Shown: positions 44,386 through 54,964 of the stretch, one piece after another
How the letters are laid out: each line of letters begins with the position of its first letter
Position numbering within the stretch: position 1 is the stretch's first letter
Assembly: GCA_963575645.1 (NCBI GenBank)
Contig: OY754465.1
Span: 56,629,901-56,693,900, forward strand
Direction of reading: 5' to 3'
DNA: 64,000 nt
Source: Xanthostigma xanthostigma
Taxonomy: Eukaryota; Arthropoda; Insecta; Raphidioptera; Raphidiidae
The notes under the pieces: generated by a model
Told to the model about the DNA's origin: nothing
Databases searched by the model: none
What the model saw: the letters and a program-made list of their open reading frames with translations, nothing else
Made by a program: the position numbers and the translations under genes

Positions 44386-45232
44386 TAGGGTTACCAGATT
44401 GGCGGGACTTTGCTGGATAGTCCAGCAATTTTACACGTTGTCCAGACTCCAGTGTCCCGGTTTTTAGGCAAAATGTCCAGCTAAAAATAAAAAACATGCA
44501 CCGCCAGAGCTAATAATTCGATTAAACTTTGAAGAAAACTGTACTAATTTTAAATCTTTTCTAAATACTTTCTCTGTATTTAGAAAAGATTTAAAATTAG
44601 TACTAAATTAGGTTCTAAAATGATAAAGGCGGCTAAGGGAAATACTAAATATATGTGGCAAAAAAGTGACTTGAAAGGTACCATTGACTCTTAGATTAAG
44701 CTACCTCTATTATTGTACCAATTTCAGCTGTTCAGCTCAATAGTTAATATTTTCGTTTTTATTATAACAATAATACCTAAGTAGTTACATATTACTTAGG
44801 TAGTTTCGGTTGATTAATGCAGAATTTTATTTTGTCCAGCCTAAAATCCTTTGGTCCAGATATTTTAGAATATTGTCCAGAAATTTTGATTTCAGTATTC
44901 AGTATTACTTTATTGATGTAGGTCATACAAAGTATGTTACATAAGTCAGAAAAATACATAAGTCAGAAAATATTAAGAAAAATTTAAAAATTCCTCAATG
45001 CTATAGAACGCGTTTTCACATAGAAATTTCTTTATAGCGTTTATAAAAGTTTTTAATTCCATACATTTATAATGATCTGGAATTTTATTATATAGCTTGG
45101 GTGCAAAGAAGTTTATCGAAAATTCTGATTTCTTGAGTCTTAGTAAATCAATAACTAAGTGGTGCCTGTTCCTGGTTGTATAATTGTGCACATTTGAATG
45201 GATATCGTAGTTTTCCCAAACTGGCAACCCTA
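44386..45232. mobile_element. 847-bp hAT-type element with exact 8-bp duplication
   Basis: GTACTGAA lies at 44378-44385 and 45233-45240. Ends TAGGGTTACCAGATTGG and, in reverse, TAGGGTTGCCAGTTTGG. GTCCAG words recur in both halves. The rightmost third is an inserted LINE 3' end (44893-45227), so the original element was about 0.5 kb. Confidence 0.85.
44893..45227 (-). pseudogene. Non-LTR retrotransposon C-terminal remnant
   Basis: An 84-codon minus-strand frame reads HNYTTRNRHHLVI, then FAPKLYNKIPDHYK and FLCENAFYSIEEFL. The NYxTRN motif, the (A/P)xxLYNxIP block and the closing AFYSIEEFL are the standard last 80 residues of CR1/Jockey-type ORF2 proteins. The copy is truncated 5' where the hAT end resumes. 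At its 3' end (44893-44925) the minus strand has CAATAAAGTAATACTG followed by a repeated TACTGAA tail. Everything upstream of the last C-terminal region is missing, so it is inactive. Confidence 0.8.
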
Positions 45233-45240
45233 GTACTGAA

Positions 45241-46386
45241 TCTCCTCCAGTACCGGGAAATACAAATTCGATTTCAGTACCGGTACTACAAGTACAAACC
45301 CTATCACTAACAGAACGGCGGGAACTCTACGTGTACCACCGTAATAAAATTGTCGTATACCTGTTTCTAAACCAAACGGTATTTTAGTAAAATTAATGGG
45401 CATGTTCTATTGTAGATACTTGTTACAAATCACAACCCTACAATACCTACATCAAAAAATCCTTTCATAAACTATAATTTTTGAAAAAGATATCAGTAAG
45501 ACTACTTTACTTATATATTTGCTTTACGCATAATGTGTTCAACTTACCGAAATAAAAAAAAATGCTGATAAACAATCTTGATCTTTCATAATATACACAA
45601 AAATATCAAATTACTGCGAATCTAATAGACCTTCAACATTTTCGCAATTCTGTATTCATTCCACGATCAATGTTTAACTTGGTCCGCTGCAATACACAGT
45701 AGTTACACTGTATATTGTTACTCTTTTGTTACTGACAAAAGCGCAACAATAACGCGTCGCAGTTGTTCTGAATTTGTTTTTGTTTTGTTTAAGAACCACC
45801 AACCGCTGAACAGTATTTTTACAAATCGCCATTTGAAATATTCAATATGAACGTTTGTTGTTTCGATGCCGATTATTTGATATGGTTAATTGTAGGCATA
45901 TAACCCAATAAATAGATTTAGATAACGTTTCTTTTTATATATAACATAAATATGTACATACAAACAACCCCTAAGCTAAGTGTATTGTTTAATATTAATA
46001 TTGTTATTACAGTGCCGGATAAGGGTTGCTGTATAAGTTTTTGTTGTTACAATTTTGTTTTATTTGTACAAGAATTATTTTAAATGAACACATTCATAAA
46101 TTTTTACATTGCAAAGCAGTTCTGCAAACAAAGAAAAAATGATCTACTCGCTTTTTTAGTTGATTTCTGAAACTGTATAGTTTCCAGCATAATTACCAGT
46201 ATTTGGCAAATATGATAATGGCTTCGTTCATACAAGCAAATTGCTAATTGATTCTTAATTTTTCCAGACGCATGCCTGGTTTTTTGGCAAAATGGTTGAA
46301 AATTTTGTGCTGTCCGAACACGTTCTATAAACTGACAAATGATAGAAACACAGCCAGTTAAATAAATTATTTTTTGAAAAATAAAA
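45241..46386. other. No feature resolved
   Basis: AT-rich spacer; a 103-codon minus frame (46104-46415) has no recognised motif. Confidence 0.45.
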
Positions 46387-46445
46387 AATACAGTGTAAAC
46401 TCCATTTAACGTCACTCGATATAACGACTACTCCTTAGAACGTCG
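46387..46445. mobile_element. pogo-like left end
   Basis: TACAGTGTAAACTCCATTTA followed by ACGTCACTCGATATAACGAC resembles pogo-type termini. Related CGTTTAACGACAACTC at 46746 may be its inner or other part, but no clean right end is found. Confidence 0.35.
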
Positions 46446-46824
46446 AAATTACTTAACTCTAGTTGGTTTACCTTGTCGCTCATACAATGATACAGTCTAA
46501 ATAACGACTACAATACGTCATCATTAAGCAAAAAACAGTACTTGTTTGTTATTTTGTTGCTTTGTTGTCAGCGTCATGCGTATCGAAGATTCTAAGAAAT
46601 TCGTTCTTTTTGTTTGTTGGGATTATCTTTCATATGTTTAGCTCAGCTGCTTATCGATAAGTTATTATATTCTTAGTTGCCCACGAACTTGCAAACTGTG
46701 AACGTGGCGAGTAAAAGAAAATCTTTGTGTATTATTTCTTCTCTCCGTTTAACGACAACTCTCAATAACGCCACAAAGTGCAGAAATCCGAAATTCGGTT
46801 TTGGTTATAAAAACTAGTTTCGAC

Positions 46825-47054
46825 AAAATTATACGGGATACAAGGCTAGAATATTAAAACACTTTTTATTCACTAGAACATTATTTATTGGTCAACGTTT
46901 CGGCAATATTTCTTGCCTTCTTCAGGACCTTAAAAAACTTTAGTGAAAAAAGATTTTTAAGGTCTTGAAGAAGACAAGAAATATTGCCGAAACATAATGT
47001 TCTAGTAAATAAAAATTGTTTTAATATTTTAGCCTTGTATCCCGTATAATTTTA
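46825..47054. repeat. Foldback with hammerhead-like core (family C)
   Basis: Arms AAAATTATACGGGATACAAG / CTTGTATCCCGTATAATTTT. On the minus strand of the left arm: CTGAAGA (46919-46925), hairpin GGCAAGAAATATTGCC, GAAACGTTGACC. The right arm (46964-46995) has TTGAAGAAGACAAG..TTGCCGAAACA, partly decayed. The sequence outside the core appears unrelated to families A and B. Confidence 0.6.
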
Positions 47055-47730
47055 TCATACCATAATGCCAAGGTGTCTTATTTTATTTTGTTAAAAATTA
47101 GTTTCGGTCGGACACTAAAATTTGACTTGCTTTACTTTATACCTCTCATATGTAAATTTTAAAAGTGAGTACTTATCTACTGTTTTGAAAGGCCAGCCCT
47201 GTATACTGCAAAGTATAAAATAACATCAAAAAAAAGTTACAAAAAGATGGCTATCTTAACGTCTCATTGACTAAAAATAAACTAATGTTTGTATAATGTT
47301 ACAATAATCGTGTAACAGTACCTCAGTTATGGAAATGTTCTGTTAAGAGGCAAATTGTATTATTTTGTATAACAAATGAACAACGGTTTTACAGAAATTA
47401 CCTTACCATAGAGCATTATGGGAAGAAAATATTGCATTTGAACTTAATCTTGTAGATGTAATTCTATAATTATATGTTTTACAGTTTAACTAATAATGCT
47501 TTTTTGTTGAATTATTTGTGGGCGTCAATTCAAAATATATTTCTCAAATTACGTTTTGCGTAAGTAGACAAGACGAGACACTTTTTCTATAATTTGGTGT
47601 TAATTTACATTTTTTTTCTTGTAAATTGAAGAATAACTTCGAAAATGAGCTTATGGATTGATGAAAGCAAATAATACAAAAGTATGAGGCTTTTGTGGTT
47701 TTAAGGAAAAAAAAAAACAATCGAGTTAAA
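47055..47730. other. No feature resolved
   Basis: AT-rich spacer. Confidence 0.5.
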
Positions 47731-48090
47731 AATTTCTTGATAATGTGAATAGATTTTGAAGGTTGTGAATATAATTATTATTGAAAAGTGACACCGAAAA
47801 ATTGAGGAATAAAAAAATTATTTATATTAAAATATATCTATACTAATATATTATAAAGCTGAAGAGTTTGTTTGTTTGTTTGGTTGAACGCACTAATCTC
47901 AGAAACTACAAATTTCTTGATAATGTGAATAGATTTTGAAGGTTGTGAATAATTATTATTGAAAAGTGACACCGAAAAATTGAGGAATAAAAAAATTATT
48001 TATATTAAAATATATCTATACTAATATATAAAGCTGAAGAGTTTGTTTGTTTGGTTAAACTCGCTAATCTCAGAAACTACTGGTTCGAAT
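47731..48090 (+). repeat. Tandem duplication of 180 bp across a Helitron 5' boundary
   Basis: The unit AATTTCTTGATAATGTGAAT..TCTATACTAATATA..CTCAGAAACTAC is present at 47731-47909 and again from 47911. It joins about 100 bp of flanking DNA to the first 73 bp of the Helitron. Only the second copy continues into the rest of the Helitron. Confidence 0.8.
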
Positions 48091-48230
48091 TGAAAAATTT
48101 TTTTTGTTGAATAGCCCATTTATCGAGGAAGGCTATAGGCTATATAATATCACGCTACGACCAATTGGAGCGGAACATCAATGAAAATTAATGTTGCAAG
48201 ATGTATCTCAAAATTAGTCCGTCCGACAAA

Positions 48231-48608
48231 TATTATCAGGTGAAATGCCTTAACTAAGTATTGCAATATTAGCGCGTGACAATCACAAGCCCTGATAGCT
48301 CACTCGGTAGAGCGTAAGACTCTTAATGCCAGGGTCTTGGGTTCAAGCCCTACGTCGGCGAATATGTTTTTATTTTTTTTATTTTCTACATTGCTTTCTT
48401 CTAAGACTTACATTTCAATTTTTTAAAATTTTATTACGACTAATTAAAATTAAATAAATCTAATTATAATAGCTCATTTGAAAACTGTTACAACTATAGG
48501 TAGGTACCTATATAAAAATAATTTTCCTACAGTGTTTTCAATTAAATACCTATTTATTATATTAAAAGAAATTTATTACTTCAAAAAAGTATAAATACTG
48601 CTTTTTAA
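48231..48608 (+). mobile_element. 378-bp insert carrying a tRNA-Lys-like head, 7-bp duplication
   Basis: CGACAAA flanks the insert at 48224-48230 and 48609-48615; the intact Helitron has the site once. The tRNA-like part begins 58 bp in and is followed by an AT-rich body of about 250 bp. This layout fits a tRNA-derived SINE, although the 58-bp leader and absence of a clear A tail are atypical. Confidence 0.6.
48289..48360 (+). tRNA. tRNA-Lys(CTT)-like sequence, probably a pseudogene or SINE head
   Basis: It has 72 bases in tRNA order: acceptor GCCCTGA, D arm GCTC..GAGC (4 perfect pairs), anticodon loop CTCTTAA (anticodon CTT), T arm with loop TTCAAGC. The A and B boxes are good (TAGCTCACTCGGTAGAGC, GGTTCAAGCCC). 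The anticodon stem keeps only 2 of 5 pairs and the acceptor stem pairs poorly at both ends, so a working tRNA is unlikely. It lies inside the Helitron insert. Confidence 0.6.
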
Positions 48609-48739
48609 CGACAAAAACTTTTGAACGGTAACTCCGATCATTATAAAGTTTGGACAAACTAAGATGAATGTGCGTACTCATGTCCCTTCCTTCTCCATTC
48701 GTTCTGTTGCACCCGGGTGAAACCGGGCGGGACCGCTAG

Positions 48740-49245
48740 TACCTAATAAAGGACGGTACGATTTTCAAAAAAAATTATTGTAATTTTTGTGCAAAATAAT
48801 TAAAAATGTACCTATATATAAAAGATAACATTTGCAAAAATGAACCTTGAAAGTTTGAAAAATAAAGGTAGTTATGTACTGAATGTTTCGTACTTGAAGT
48901 AATTTCGAAACAAAATCTCTAGGGTAGTTTCACTGCACCAACATTCTCCTTTTTTGGATTTTTCCGAGGTATGATGTAAGGTCATTAATGACATATCGTT
49001 TCCTGAAATTCGAATCAAATCGTTAGAGCTATTTAAAAAAAAATCCCAATTTTTGATTATCAGTTAACTAGGTACCTTATCTAGAACAATAGTTGAGGAA
49101 AATAAAAAAAAACGGGTCGCAGTGCGAAATCCTGCCGACAATATAGTGTATTTGCTAATACAGGCAGTGTGGCTTTATTATGTGAACTTAACTCTTTTTT
49201 TGACAAAATAAAACAATTAACCCCTTAAAAAATAATTTAAATATT
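48740..49245. other. No feature resolved
   Basis: AT-rich spacer. Confidence 0.5.
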
Positions 49246-49475
49246 TTTTCTTCATACCCCGATCGAAAGTACGTACTTTCGTCCCTTATAGCAGGGACGA
49301 AAGTTTGACATTTACTCCCTGTTATTTATTATATTAAATGACAGCGGCAACCCTAGTTACGAGTATAAATACGCATGAGAAATTTTTTCCTCCCGCCGTT
49401 CTCTGCACTAGGAGTAAATGTCAATCTTTCGTCCCTGCTGACGAAAGTACGTACTTTCGAGCGGATATGAAGAAA
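49246..49475. mobile_element. Foldback/TIR element, 230 bp
   Basis: Outer arms TTTTCTTCATA / TATGAAGAAAA, then GAAAGTACGTACTTTCG on both sides (itself a palindrome), CAGGGACGAAAG / CTTTCGTCCCTG and TGACATTTACTCC / GGAGTAAATGTCA. Non-coding. Confidence 0.65.
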
Positions 49476-50023
49476 ACTCGTATACACCACACGGGCCTTA
49501 AAAGTTGAATTCGCCTCGGGCTTATGACGCGCGAGGCCAAAAAATTCATCTTTCGGCCCTTGTGATGTAATATACTATTTTAACCCAACTTAACTTGAAG
49601 AACTCGGTTTGCCGCATCTATTCGGGGAGGTATAAGTTACTGTTAGGCGGGTCGTTCAACTAATTAGAGATTTTCTCGGACCACTTAGTAGGAGATTAGT
49701 TCTGCAACGGTTGTTAGTTCTGCATTTAAGCCGAACTAGAAGGACAACAGAGGTGGTCCTCGTGTCCCGGTGGAGGGTAAGTCGTTTAAAAAGTACATAT
49801 TATGCATTTTTAAACCCTATACATAAATCACAACACTGTGAAAAGATTGAGTCGTTCGCAAAATATAACATGTCTGATATTCGATTACATTTTATGGATT
49901 TATTTTTTTAATCTTTCTTAGTCACTTGCATCGACGTTGAATAAGTTACTGAGAATTTCATCGTACAGATATAAGTTTTCTTCATTTAACTGAGAAACAT
50001 ATATTTAGATCTTTTAAATTAAA
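49476..50023. other. No feature resolved
   Basis: Mixed composition; no gene seen. Confidence 0.45.
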
Positions 50024-50577
50024 AATATAGTTTAAAAAAACTAAAAAACACGCTTTATATCGAACTAAAAAGTAAAAAATATTTTTTTAAAATAAGCTTA
50101 AAACAATAATTAATGAAAAATACAAGTATTATTGTGAAAAAAGCGTGGGACGCTTTGTTCCACATTTTCGTACATCGAGCGCCCCACGCTTTTATCACAA
50201 TAATACTTGTATTTTTTATTCATTATTGTTTTAAGCTTATTTAAAAAAAAAATTTTTTACTTTTTAGTTCGATATAAAGCGTGTTTTTTAGTTTTTTTTA
50301 AACTATATTTATTTTCCACTTTTTAGTTCGATTTATTGTCAAAAATTTGCCGAAAAACAAACAATTTTTTTTTCGGCGTGGACGGGATTAGATTCCGAGA
50401 GTTGACGTCAGCGAAGACCCGTGCCTTAGACCGCACGGCTAACCACTGTAGTTACAGTGCTGGCATATTATACGACCGTAATAAACCACTTGCTGTAGTC
50501 CAAACGAAGGTTACAAACAAACAAACATGCATACATACAAACTTACAAGTGAAGTTAATATAAAGCGTGTAAAAACG
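50024..50577 (-). mobile_element. tRNA-like/palindrome composite, copy 2
   Basis: Reverse-strand version of 10788-11395. The tRNA-like part (50390-50465) keeps the A box (complement of ACCGCACGGCTA) but lacks about 15 bp around the B box, reading CTCTCGGAATC directly into TAATCCCGTC on the minus strand. The palindrome (50080-50280) is nearly perfect, with AAGCGTGGGACGCTTTG and GCGCCCCACGCTTTT. Confidence 0.7.
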
Positions 50578-50935
50578 AAATTCAATGCTCAGTTGCAGGA
50601 TGGATTGTCAAAAAAAATTATTTAATAATCACCTTATATTGTGAATTTACATATTTCTTCATATGAAAAGCGTTGTAGAGGTCATAAATCGATCCTGTTT
50701 GAAAAACTATTGATCTATTGAAACGATATTTTTCTTAAACTGGGAATACATGTATTTTACATAGTTTTTTGGACTGTTTCCAGTTCGAAACACCGTTTTT
50801 CTACGCATTTTGATCAAACTTTAGCTTGAAAAGCAATCTTTTTCTATATAGAACAATAATTTGTTTTTGTGTGAGTATATACAATAGAATGTTCTAGATG
50901 TAGGCTATTGATTGTTCTAAAAAAACTGAGCAATA

Positions 50936-51470
50936 AGGAACTAAGATGTTCACGGGTTTTTAATGCAGGAATCGATCAATGGATCATTTACGAATAAAAA
51001 ACCGCGGGATGCTAGAAGGTGGAAATTGGAGATAGGGGTGAAAATCCACTCTTTTCAGTTTTTTCAATATATATCGCAAACTAAGCGAAATTTCGATATA
51101 CTTTGCATTAAACTTTTTGTAGAGAATTGAATTTACCATTGGAATTGCTTATTAAAAAAAATTTACCCACAAAATGTTTCGACCCAGCATTTTAAAGGAA
51201 ATTGTTTCAACATTATTAGCATAAAAAATGTTTTAAAAATTTTCAAATAAGCCATTTCTATAGGAAATTCAATTCTCTACAAAAAGTTTCATACAAAGTA
51301 TATCGAAATTTGGCTTCGTTTGAGAGATATATTGAAAAAACTTAAGAGTGCATCTTCACCCATATTTACAATTTCCACCCTCTAATTTAATAACACTCCG
51401 CGGTTTTTTCTTCTTAAATGACCCATTGACCTATTCCTGCAACAAAAACCCGTGAACGCCTTAGTTCCTT
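50936..51470. repeat. Foldback repeat, 535 bp
   Basis: Arms AAGGAACTAAGATGTTCACG / CGTGAACGCCTTAGTTCCTT with AATAAAAAACCGCGGG, GAGAATTGAATTT and CGAAATTTCGATATAC mirrored. The centre (51150-51250) holds a weaker inner hairpin. Confidence 0.65.
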
Positions 51471-51571
51471 TGTATATCACATGATCAATTTTGTATCTAT
51501 TTTATAACAGCTCCGCAAATAAATGTATATCTATCTATCTATCAAGTAGTGTTGATCCAATAGAATGTTAC

Positions 51572-51888
51572 GATGAAGGAAGGTTTTGATTGATGATCAT
51601 AAATAAATAAGCTTTACCAATGTTTCGCTAGTGGCCAACGTTTCGAAAAATTTATTTTCATCTTCAGGGCCTCAAGCTGGTCGAAAGGTGGTAAATTGTT
51701 AAAAGGTGTATGATCATGTATGGTATAAGGTATGGATCATTGATCATGTATGTTGTTTTAACAATTTACCACCTTTCGACCAGCTTGAGGCCCTGAAGAT
51801 GAAAATAAATTTTTCGAAACGTTGGCCACTAGCGAAACATTGGTAAAGCTTATTTATTTATGATCCTCAACCAAAACCTTCCTTCATC
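51572..51888. repeat. Foldback with hammerhead-like core (family D)
   Basis: Arms GATGAAGGAAGGTTTTG / CAAAACCTTCCTTCATC. Both arms have CTGAAGA, one base, GAAAATAAATTTTTC, GAAACGTTGGCC: plus strand 51793-51819, minus strand complement of 51641-51667. The hairpin GAAAA/TTTTC is AT-rich and weaker than in family A. The core is intact in both arms. Confidence 0.6.
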
Positions 51889-52014
51889 TTAACGACAGAG
51901 TTTGAATACGATAATAGATTGCTCCAGATGTATGGAAATTGCAATTATAATATGATCACAAAGTAAGGTAAACGTTAAGCCACATTTTTTGACAATCCTT
52001 TCTGCAACCCAGCA

Positions 52015-52639
52015 TAATAAATAAAAATAATTTTTGTCTACAATTTTGTAAAGCAGCGATGTTTTGTAATAAAGCTAACTTACGTTCAGCCACGCAATGA
52101 AATTGAATCAGCAACCGCCAAATTGAAATATAAAGTAGATACATAAAATATAAAAGAATCAAATCGGTTATTTTTTTTATAAATACAATATGTTTTGTTC
52201 AAATTTTCGTAATGCAAAAAAGTGAATATTGAATCGCCATTTCACGCCGGATTTGTACTTTTTTTGTATATCAAACAAACTCAGGTATGTATAAAAATTA
52301 GCTGCATACAAATAGGGGTTCTTGTTGTTACATAATATTTAATATATTTATTTATATTAGATTTTCGACATTTGTGTCGGCTTTTCACTACAATGCCCAT
52401 TGTGCAATAAACCGCATTCATATTCCTCGCTTTAACAGAGGAGTCGAGTTTTGGATTTTTTTTACTACGTGAAATTTTAATTCTAAACATAACAGCTCTA
52501 TTTTTAACGTGGCTACGAGGGACTACTAAATAGTTCTGAGGAATAGACATGGAAAAAGTCGTTACTATGTCATCGCAGTGACTGTTATTCTACTTACACA
52601 AAGCTCACAGATAAAAATCATTGTGACTTTATCACGTCG
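52015..52639. other. No feature resolved
   Basis: AT-rich spacer with frames of 68 and 89 codons lacking motifs. Confidence 0.45.
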
Positions 52640-53210
52640 ATCCCGACCGAGCTAATACTCGGCCGGACGTTATGTCGGTTACTCGGTTGGAGCGGCCGTC
52701 GTGATTGCGGCGACAGAACAGCATACGCTACTTTGGAACGTAGTTCTTCCCTTGTCAGATCACAGTGATCAATTTAGACGGCTGATCACGCCGAATGCCG
52801 CCCGATCGAGCACACACTTGATTGGACGTTACATCGGCGTTGGTCGGCTACTCGGTTGGAGCGACCGTCGTGACTGCGGTAATATGGAACAACATACATT
52901 GGAACGTAGTTACCTCTTGTCAGATCTCAGTGATCATTTTAGACAGCTGGTCACAGCGATTTTTTCATCGTGAAGCTATTTATTCCCCAAATCTACTGAG
53001 GAACAGCTTTTCTAATGAAGTTCACCCGAACTCTACTACTGTTCTCTGCCGAACGGGACACGGTCTCGTAAAGCAAGACTGTAAATACGATGGAGCCGAA
53101 GACTCCACTACTGTTGTCGTTGCGTATTTCCTATTTTCCTCTCAATCGCTTGCGAAGCCGCGGGTAGCTGCTATAGTATTAAATAAAAGTACATGAATGC
53201 AGTTCTGAAA
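52640..53210. repeat. GC-richer segment with a diverged tandem duplication
   Basis: GGACGTTA(T/C)(G/A)TCGG..CTACTCGGTTGGAGCG, CGTCGTGA(T/C)TGCGG, TTGGAACGTAGTT and TTGTCAGATC(A/T)CAGTGATCA occur at 52670-52795 and 52827-52960. An AATAAA lies at 53182. A 124-codon frame covers the second unit, but the first unit does not keep it, which argues against coding. It could be part of an LTR or a non-coding exon. Confidence 0.4.
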
Positions 53211-53398
53211 TTTAATTGTTTTGACAACTTATTTAAAAAGTTGTGACGATTTTTGAACGGAGAAAATAAAGAACGGTGGGCGTTTTAGATTATAAACGCT
53301 CGACAACTGAAATCAGTAGCGCGTACTAATGAAAATCACAGCAAATATTTACACGGCGTTTTATACGAATATTACTTGTTGTTGATGATTCTTAAAAA

Positions 53399-53760
53399 AA
53401 TGTGAGCCGTCGTGAGACGCCTGAAAGATGTGAAACATAAATTTAAAAGAAATTCTAGTAACTAAATTTCGCCCTGTAACTGAAAGTTGGTCTGTAACTT
53501 ACCAATAATTATTTATTTACCGACGCTAAAGAAAGGCACACGCAGTACACAGCTGACACAGAGAAGCAACTAAGCGTATAGTATAAAAGCGCGCGCATAC
53601 GAGGGAGTCGAGAACGGTGGCGTAGAGGGGGCATGACGACATGAGTGAGCGGCATGCCGTTTGCGGTCGCAGTAACGCGGCAATAAATGTTTCACATCAA
53701 AAATATTGAAGCGATCCTCGTATGTGTACCGAATATTATTTTGTACACACATTTGTAACT
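53399..53760 (+). mobile_element. Possible solo LTR or LTR fragment
   Basis: Begins TGTGAGCCGTCGTGAGACGC, has a TATAAAAGCGCGCGC box at 53582, an AATAAATG signal at 53682 and ends near TTTTGTACACACA. The same starting 20 bp with CTAGTAACTAAATTTCGCCC occurs on the minus strand at 63785-63700. Promoter-like and polyadenylation-like signals in this order resemble U3-R. No matching target duplication was found. Confidence 0.35.
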
Positions 53761-54962
53761 TATTTGTAACTTATTGGGGTTAGATTTATCAACTAGGTAT
53801 ACAAATCAGGGTAATTTACTGTAGGTCGGTTTCATGCAGCCCTCTCAAATAGTGTCAACTAATGTAACAGCTTCCCAGTGGCGCTCAAACTATAATTAAT
53901 CCGCGGCCCATACATTTTGTAGTCACTCCATAATGAGCATTTTTATTGCGTGAAAAAAAATTTTTTTTTTTAATTTTAATTTTATAAATTACGTACTCTG
54001 CTTAACCCTTTACAAATTACAGCCGGCGAAACTTTTTTTGTTTCTGATTATTTAAGGACCAAAGAACTTGGAAAAACGCCAAACGGCATGAAGCTCTCTT
54101 ATGCCGTCATACCTCGTCTATGCCAAATTTAGTTACTAGAATTTCGCTTAGGAATTTTTTTCACATTTGCCACGACGACTAATTTTTTTTAAAGCAATTT
54201 TTATTGAAAACATTTTGTGTTGCCGCGGGCCCACTTGACTTTTGCCGATCCTGTTGCTCTGACTATGCAGCAATCCGTTGTCTCAAAAACACGAGTGCAG
54301 TCGATCGAGGGAACAGTTTGCGAACCTCTGATTTCTAACGACAGATGTACACAGAAACCACATAAGGTATTATATTTATATACCAAGCAACCGTAACCAT
54401 AACGCACTATCCTTCTAGTTATGTGTCAATTGTCATATTGGCTCATCTCGTCGCCAATCAACAAACTAAACGTACACTCTTACTTGCTTTTGTTTGATTT
54501 ACTCTTTGACAGATTTCAACAAAATAAACACCAATTCCCCAATTGAAAACACGCAGGGTACTCGAGCTAATTGTATACATGGTGTTTTAAAATTATGTGC
54601 ACTTTTCTATAGAGGCCTATTCGCCATGGGAACTGATTCTAGTGCTCTCTGGTGGCAGAAAATAAAAGCTGTATATGCTTTAATCACATTTATATATTTC
54701 ATGTCACAGTTAGTTTATTGTAATGAGTGAAGTAAATAAAGAGAATTTATTCTTTGCTGAGCTGTGCATGCTATGGTTTCTAATGCATTTATATCATAGC
54801 TACAAATAAATTTAAAAAAAACGGATAGTTTAGGATTTAGTCAGGTTAAAAAGGATTTCATAATGACAGTTACCAAATTTTCATCATTATAGAATATGGA
54901 AAAAAAACTTTTTTATTTAATGGAAAAATGAAAAAAAGAAAAAATAAATTGATTTAGGTATA
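53761..54962. other. Spacer with one dispersed inverted repeat
   Basis: TATTCGCC(A/G)..GGAACTGATTCT..TGGTGGCAGAAAATAAAAGC at 54610-54675 has an inverted match at 56255-56310. Inverted copies on either side of the 54965 palindrome show two insertions of one unknown repeat. A 78-codon frame here is repeat-derived. Confidence 0.4.
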
Positions 54963-54964
54963 TA

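Larger units (their letters stand above)
48015..48739 (+). mobile_element. Helitron-like element with complete ends, interrupted
   Basis: Starts TCTATACTAATATATAAAGC after A and ends CCGGGCGGGACCG then CTAG before T. The body matches 28200-28542 until CCGACAAA, where 378 bp are inserted, and resumes at AACTTTTGAACGGTAACTCC. Confidence 0.75.
50585..52014. mobile_element. 1.43-kb TIR element carrying two foldbacks
   Basis: The left end ATGCTCAGTTGCAGGATGG and the reversed right end ATGCTGGGTTGCAGAAAGG, both followed by ATTGTCAAAAAA, match at 27 of 31 positions. The small relative at 29164-29435 has the same ends and the shared TTGAAAAGC(A/G)ATC interior but neither foldback, so the two foldbacks (50936-51470, 51572-51888) look like later insertions. 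Confidence 0.6.

Noticed and set aside
48289..48360. Functional tRNA-Lys gene
   Set aside because: Three of five anticodon-stem pairs are lost and the acceptor stem is poor. It lies inside a mobile insert.
52822..53196. 124-codon open frame in GC-richer DNA
   Set aside because: The tandem sister unit upstream does not keep the frame and no motif is recognisable. Kept only as an unassigned segment.
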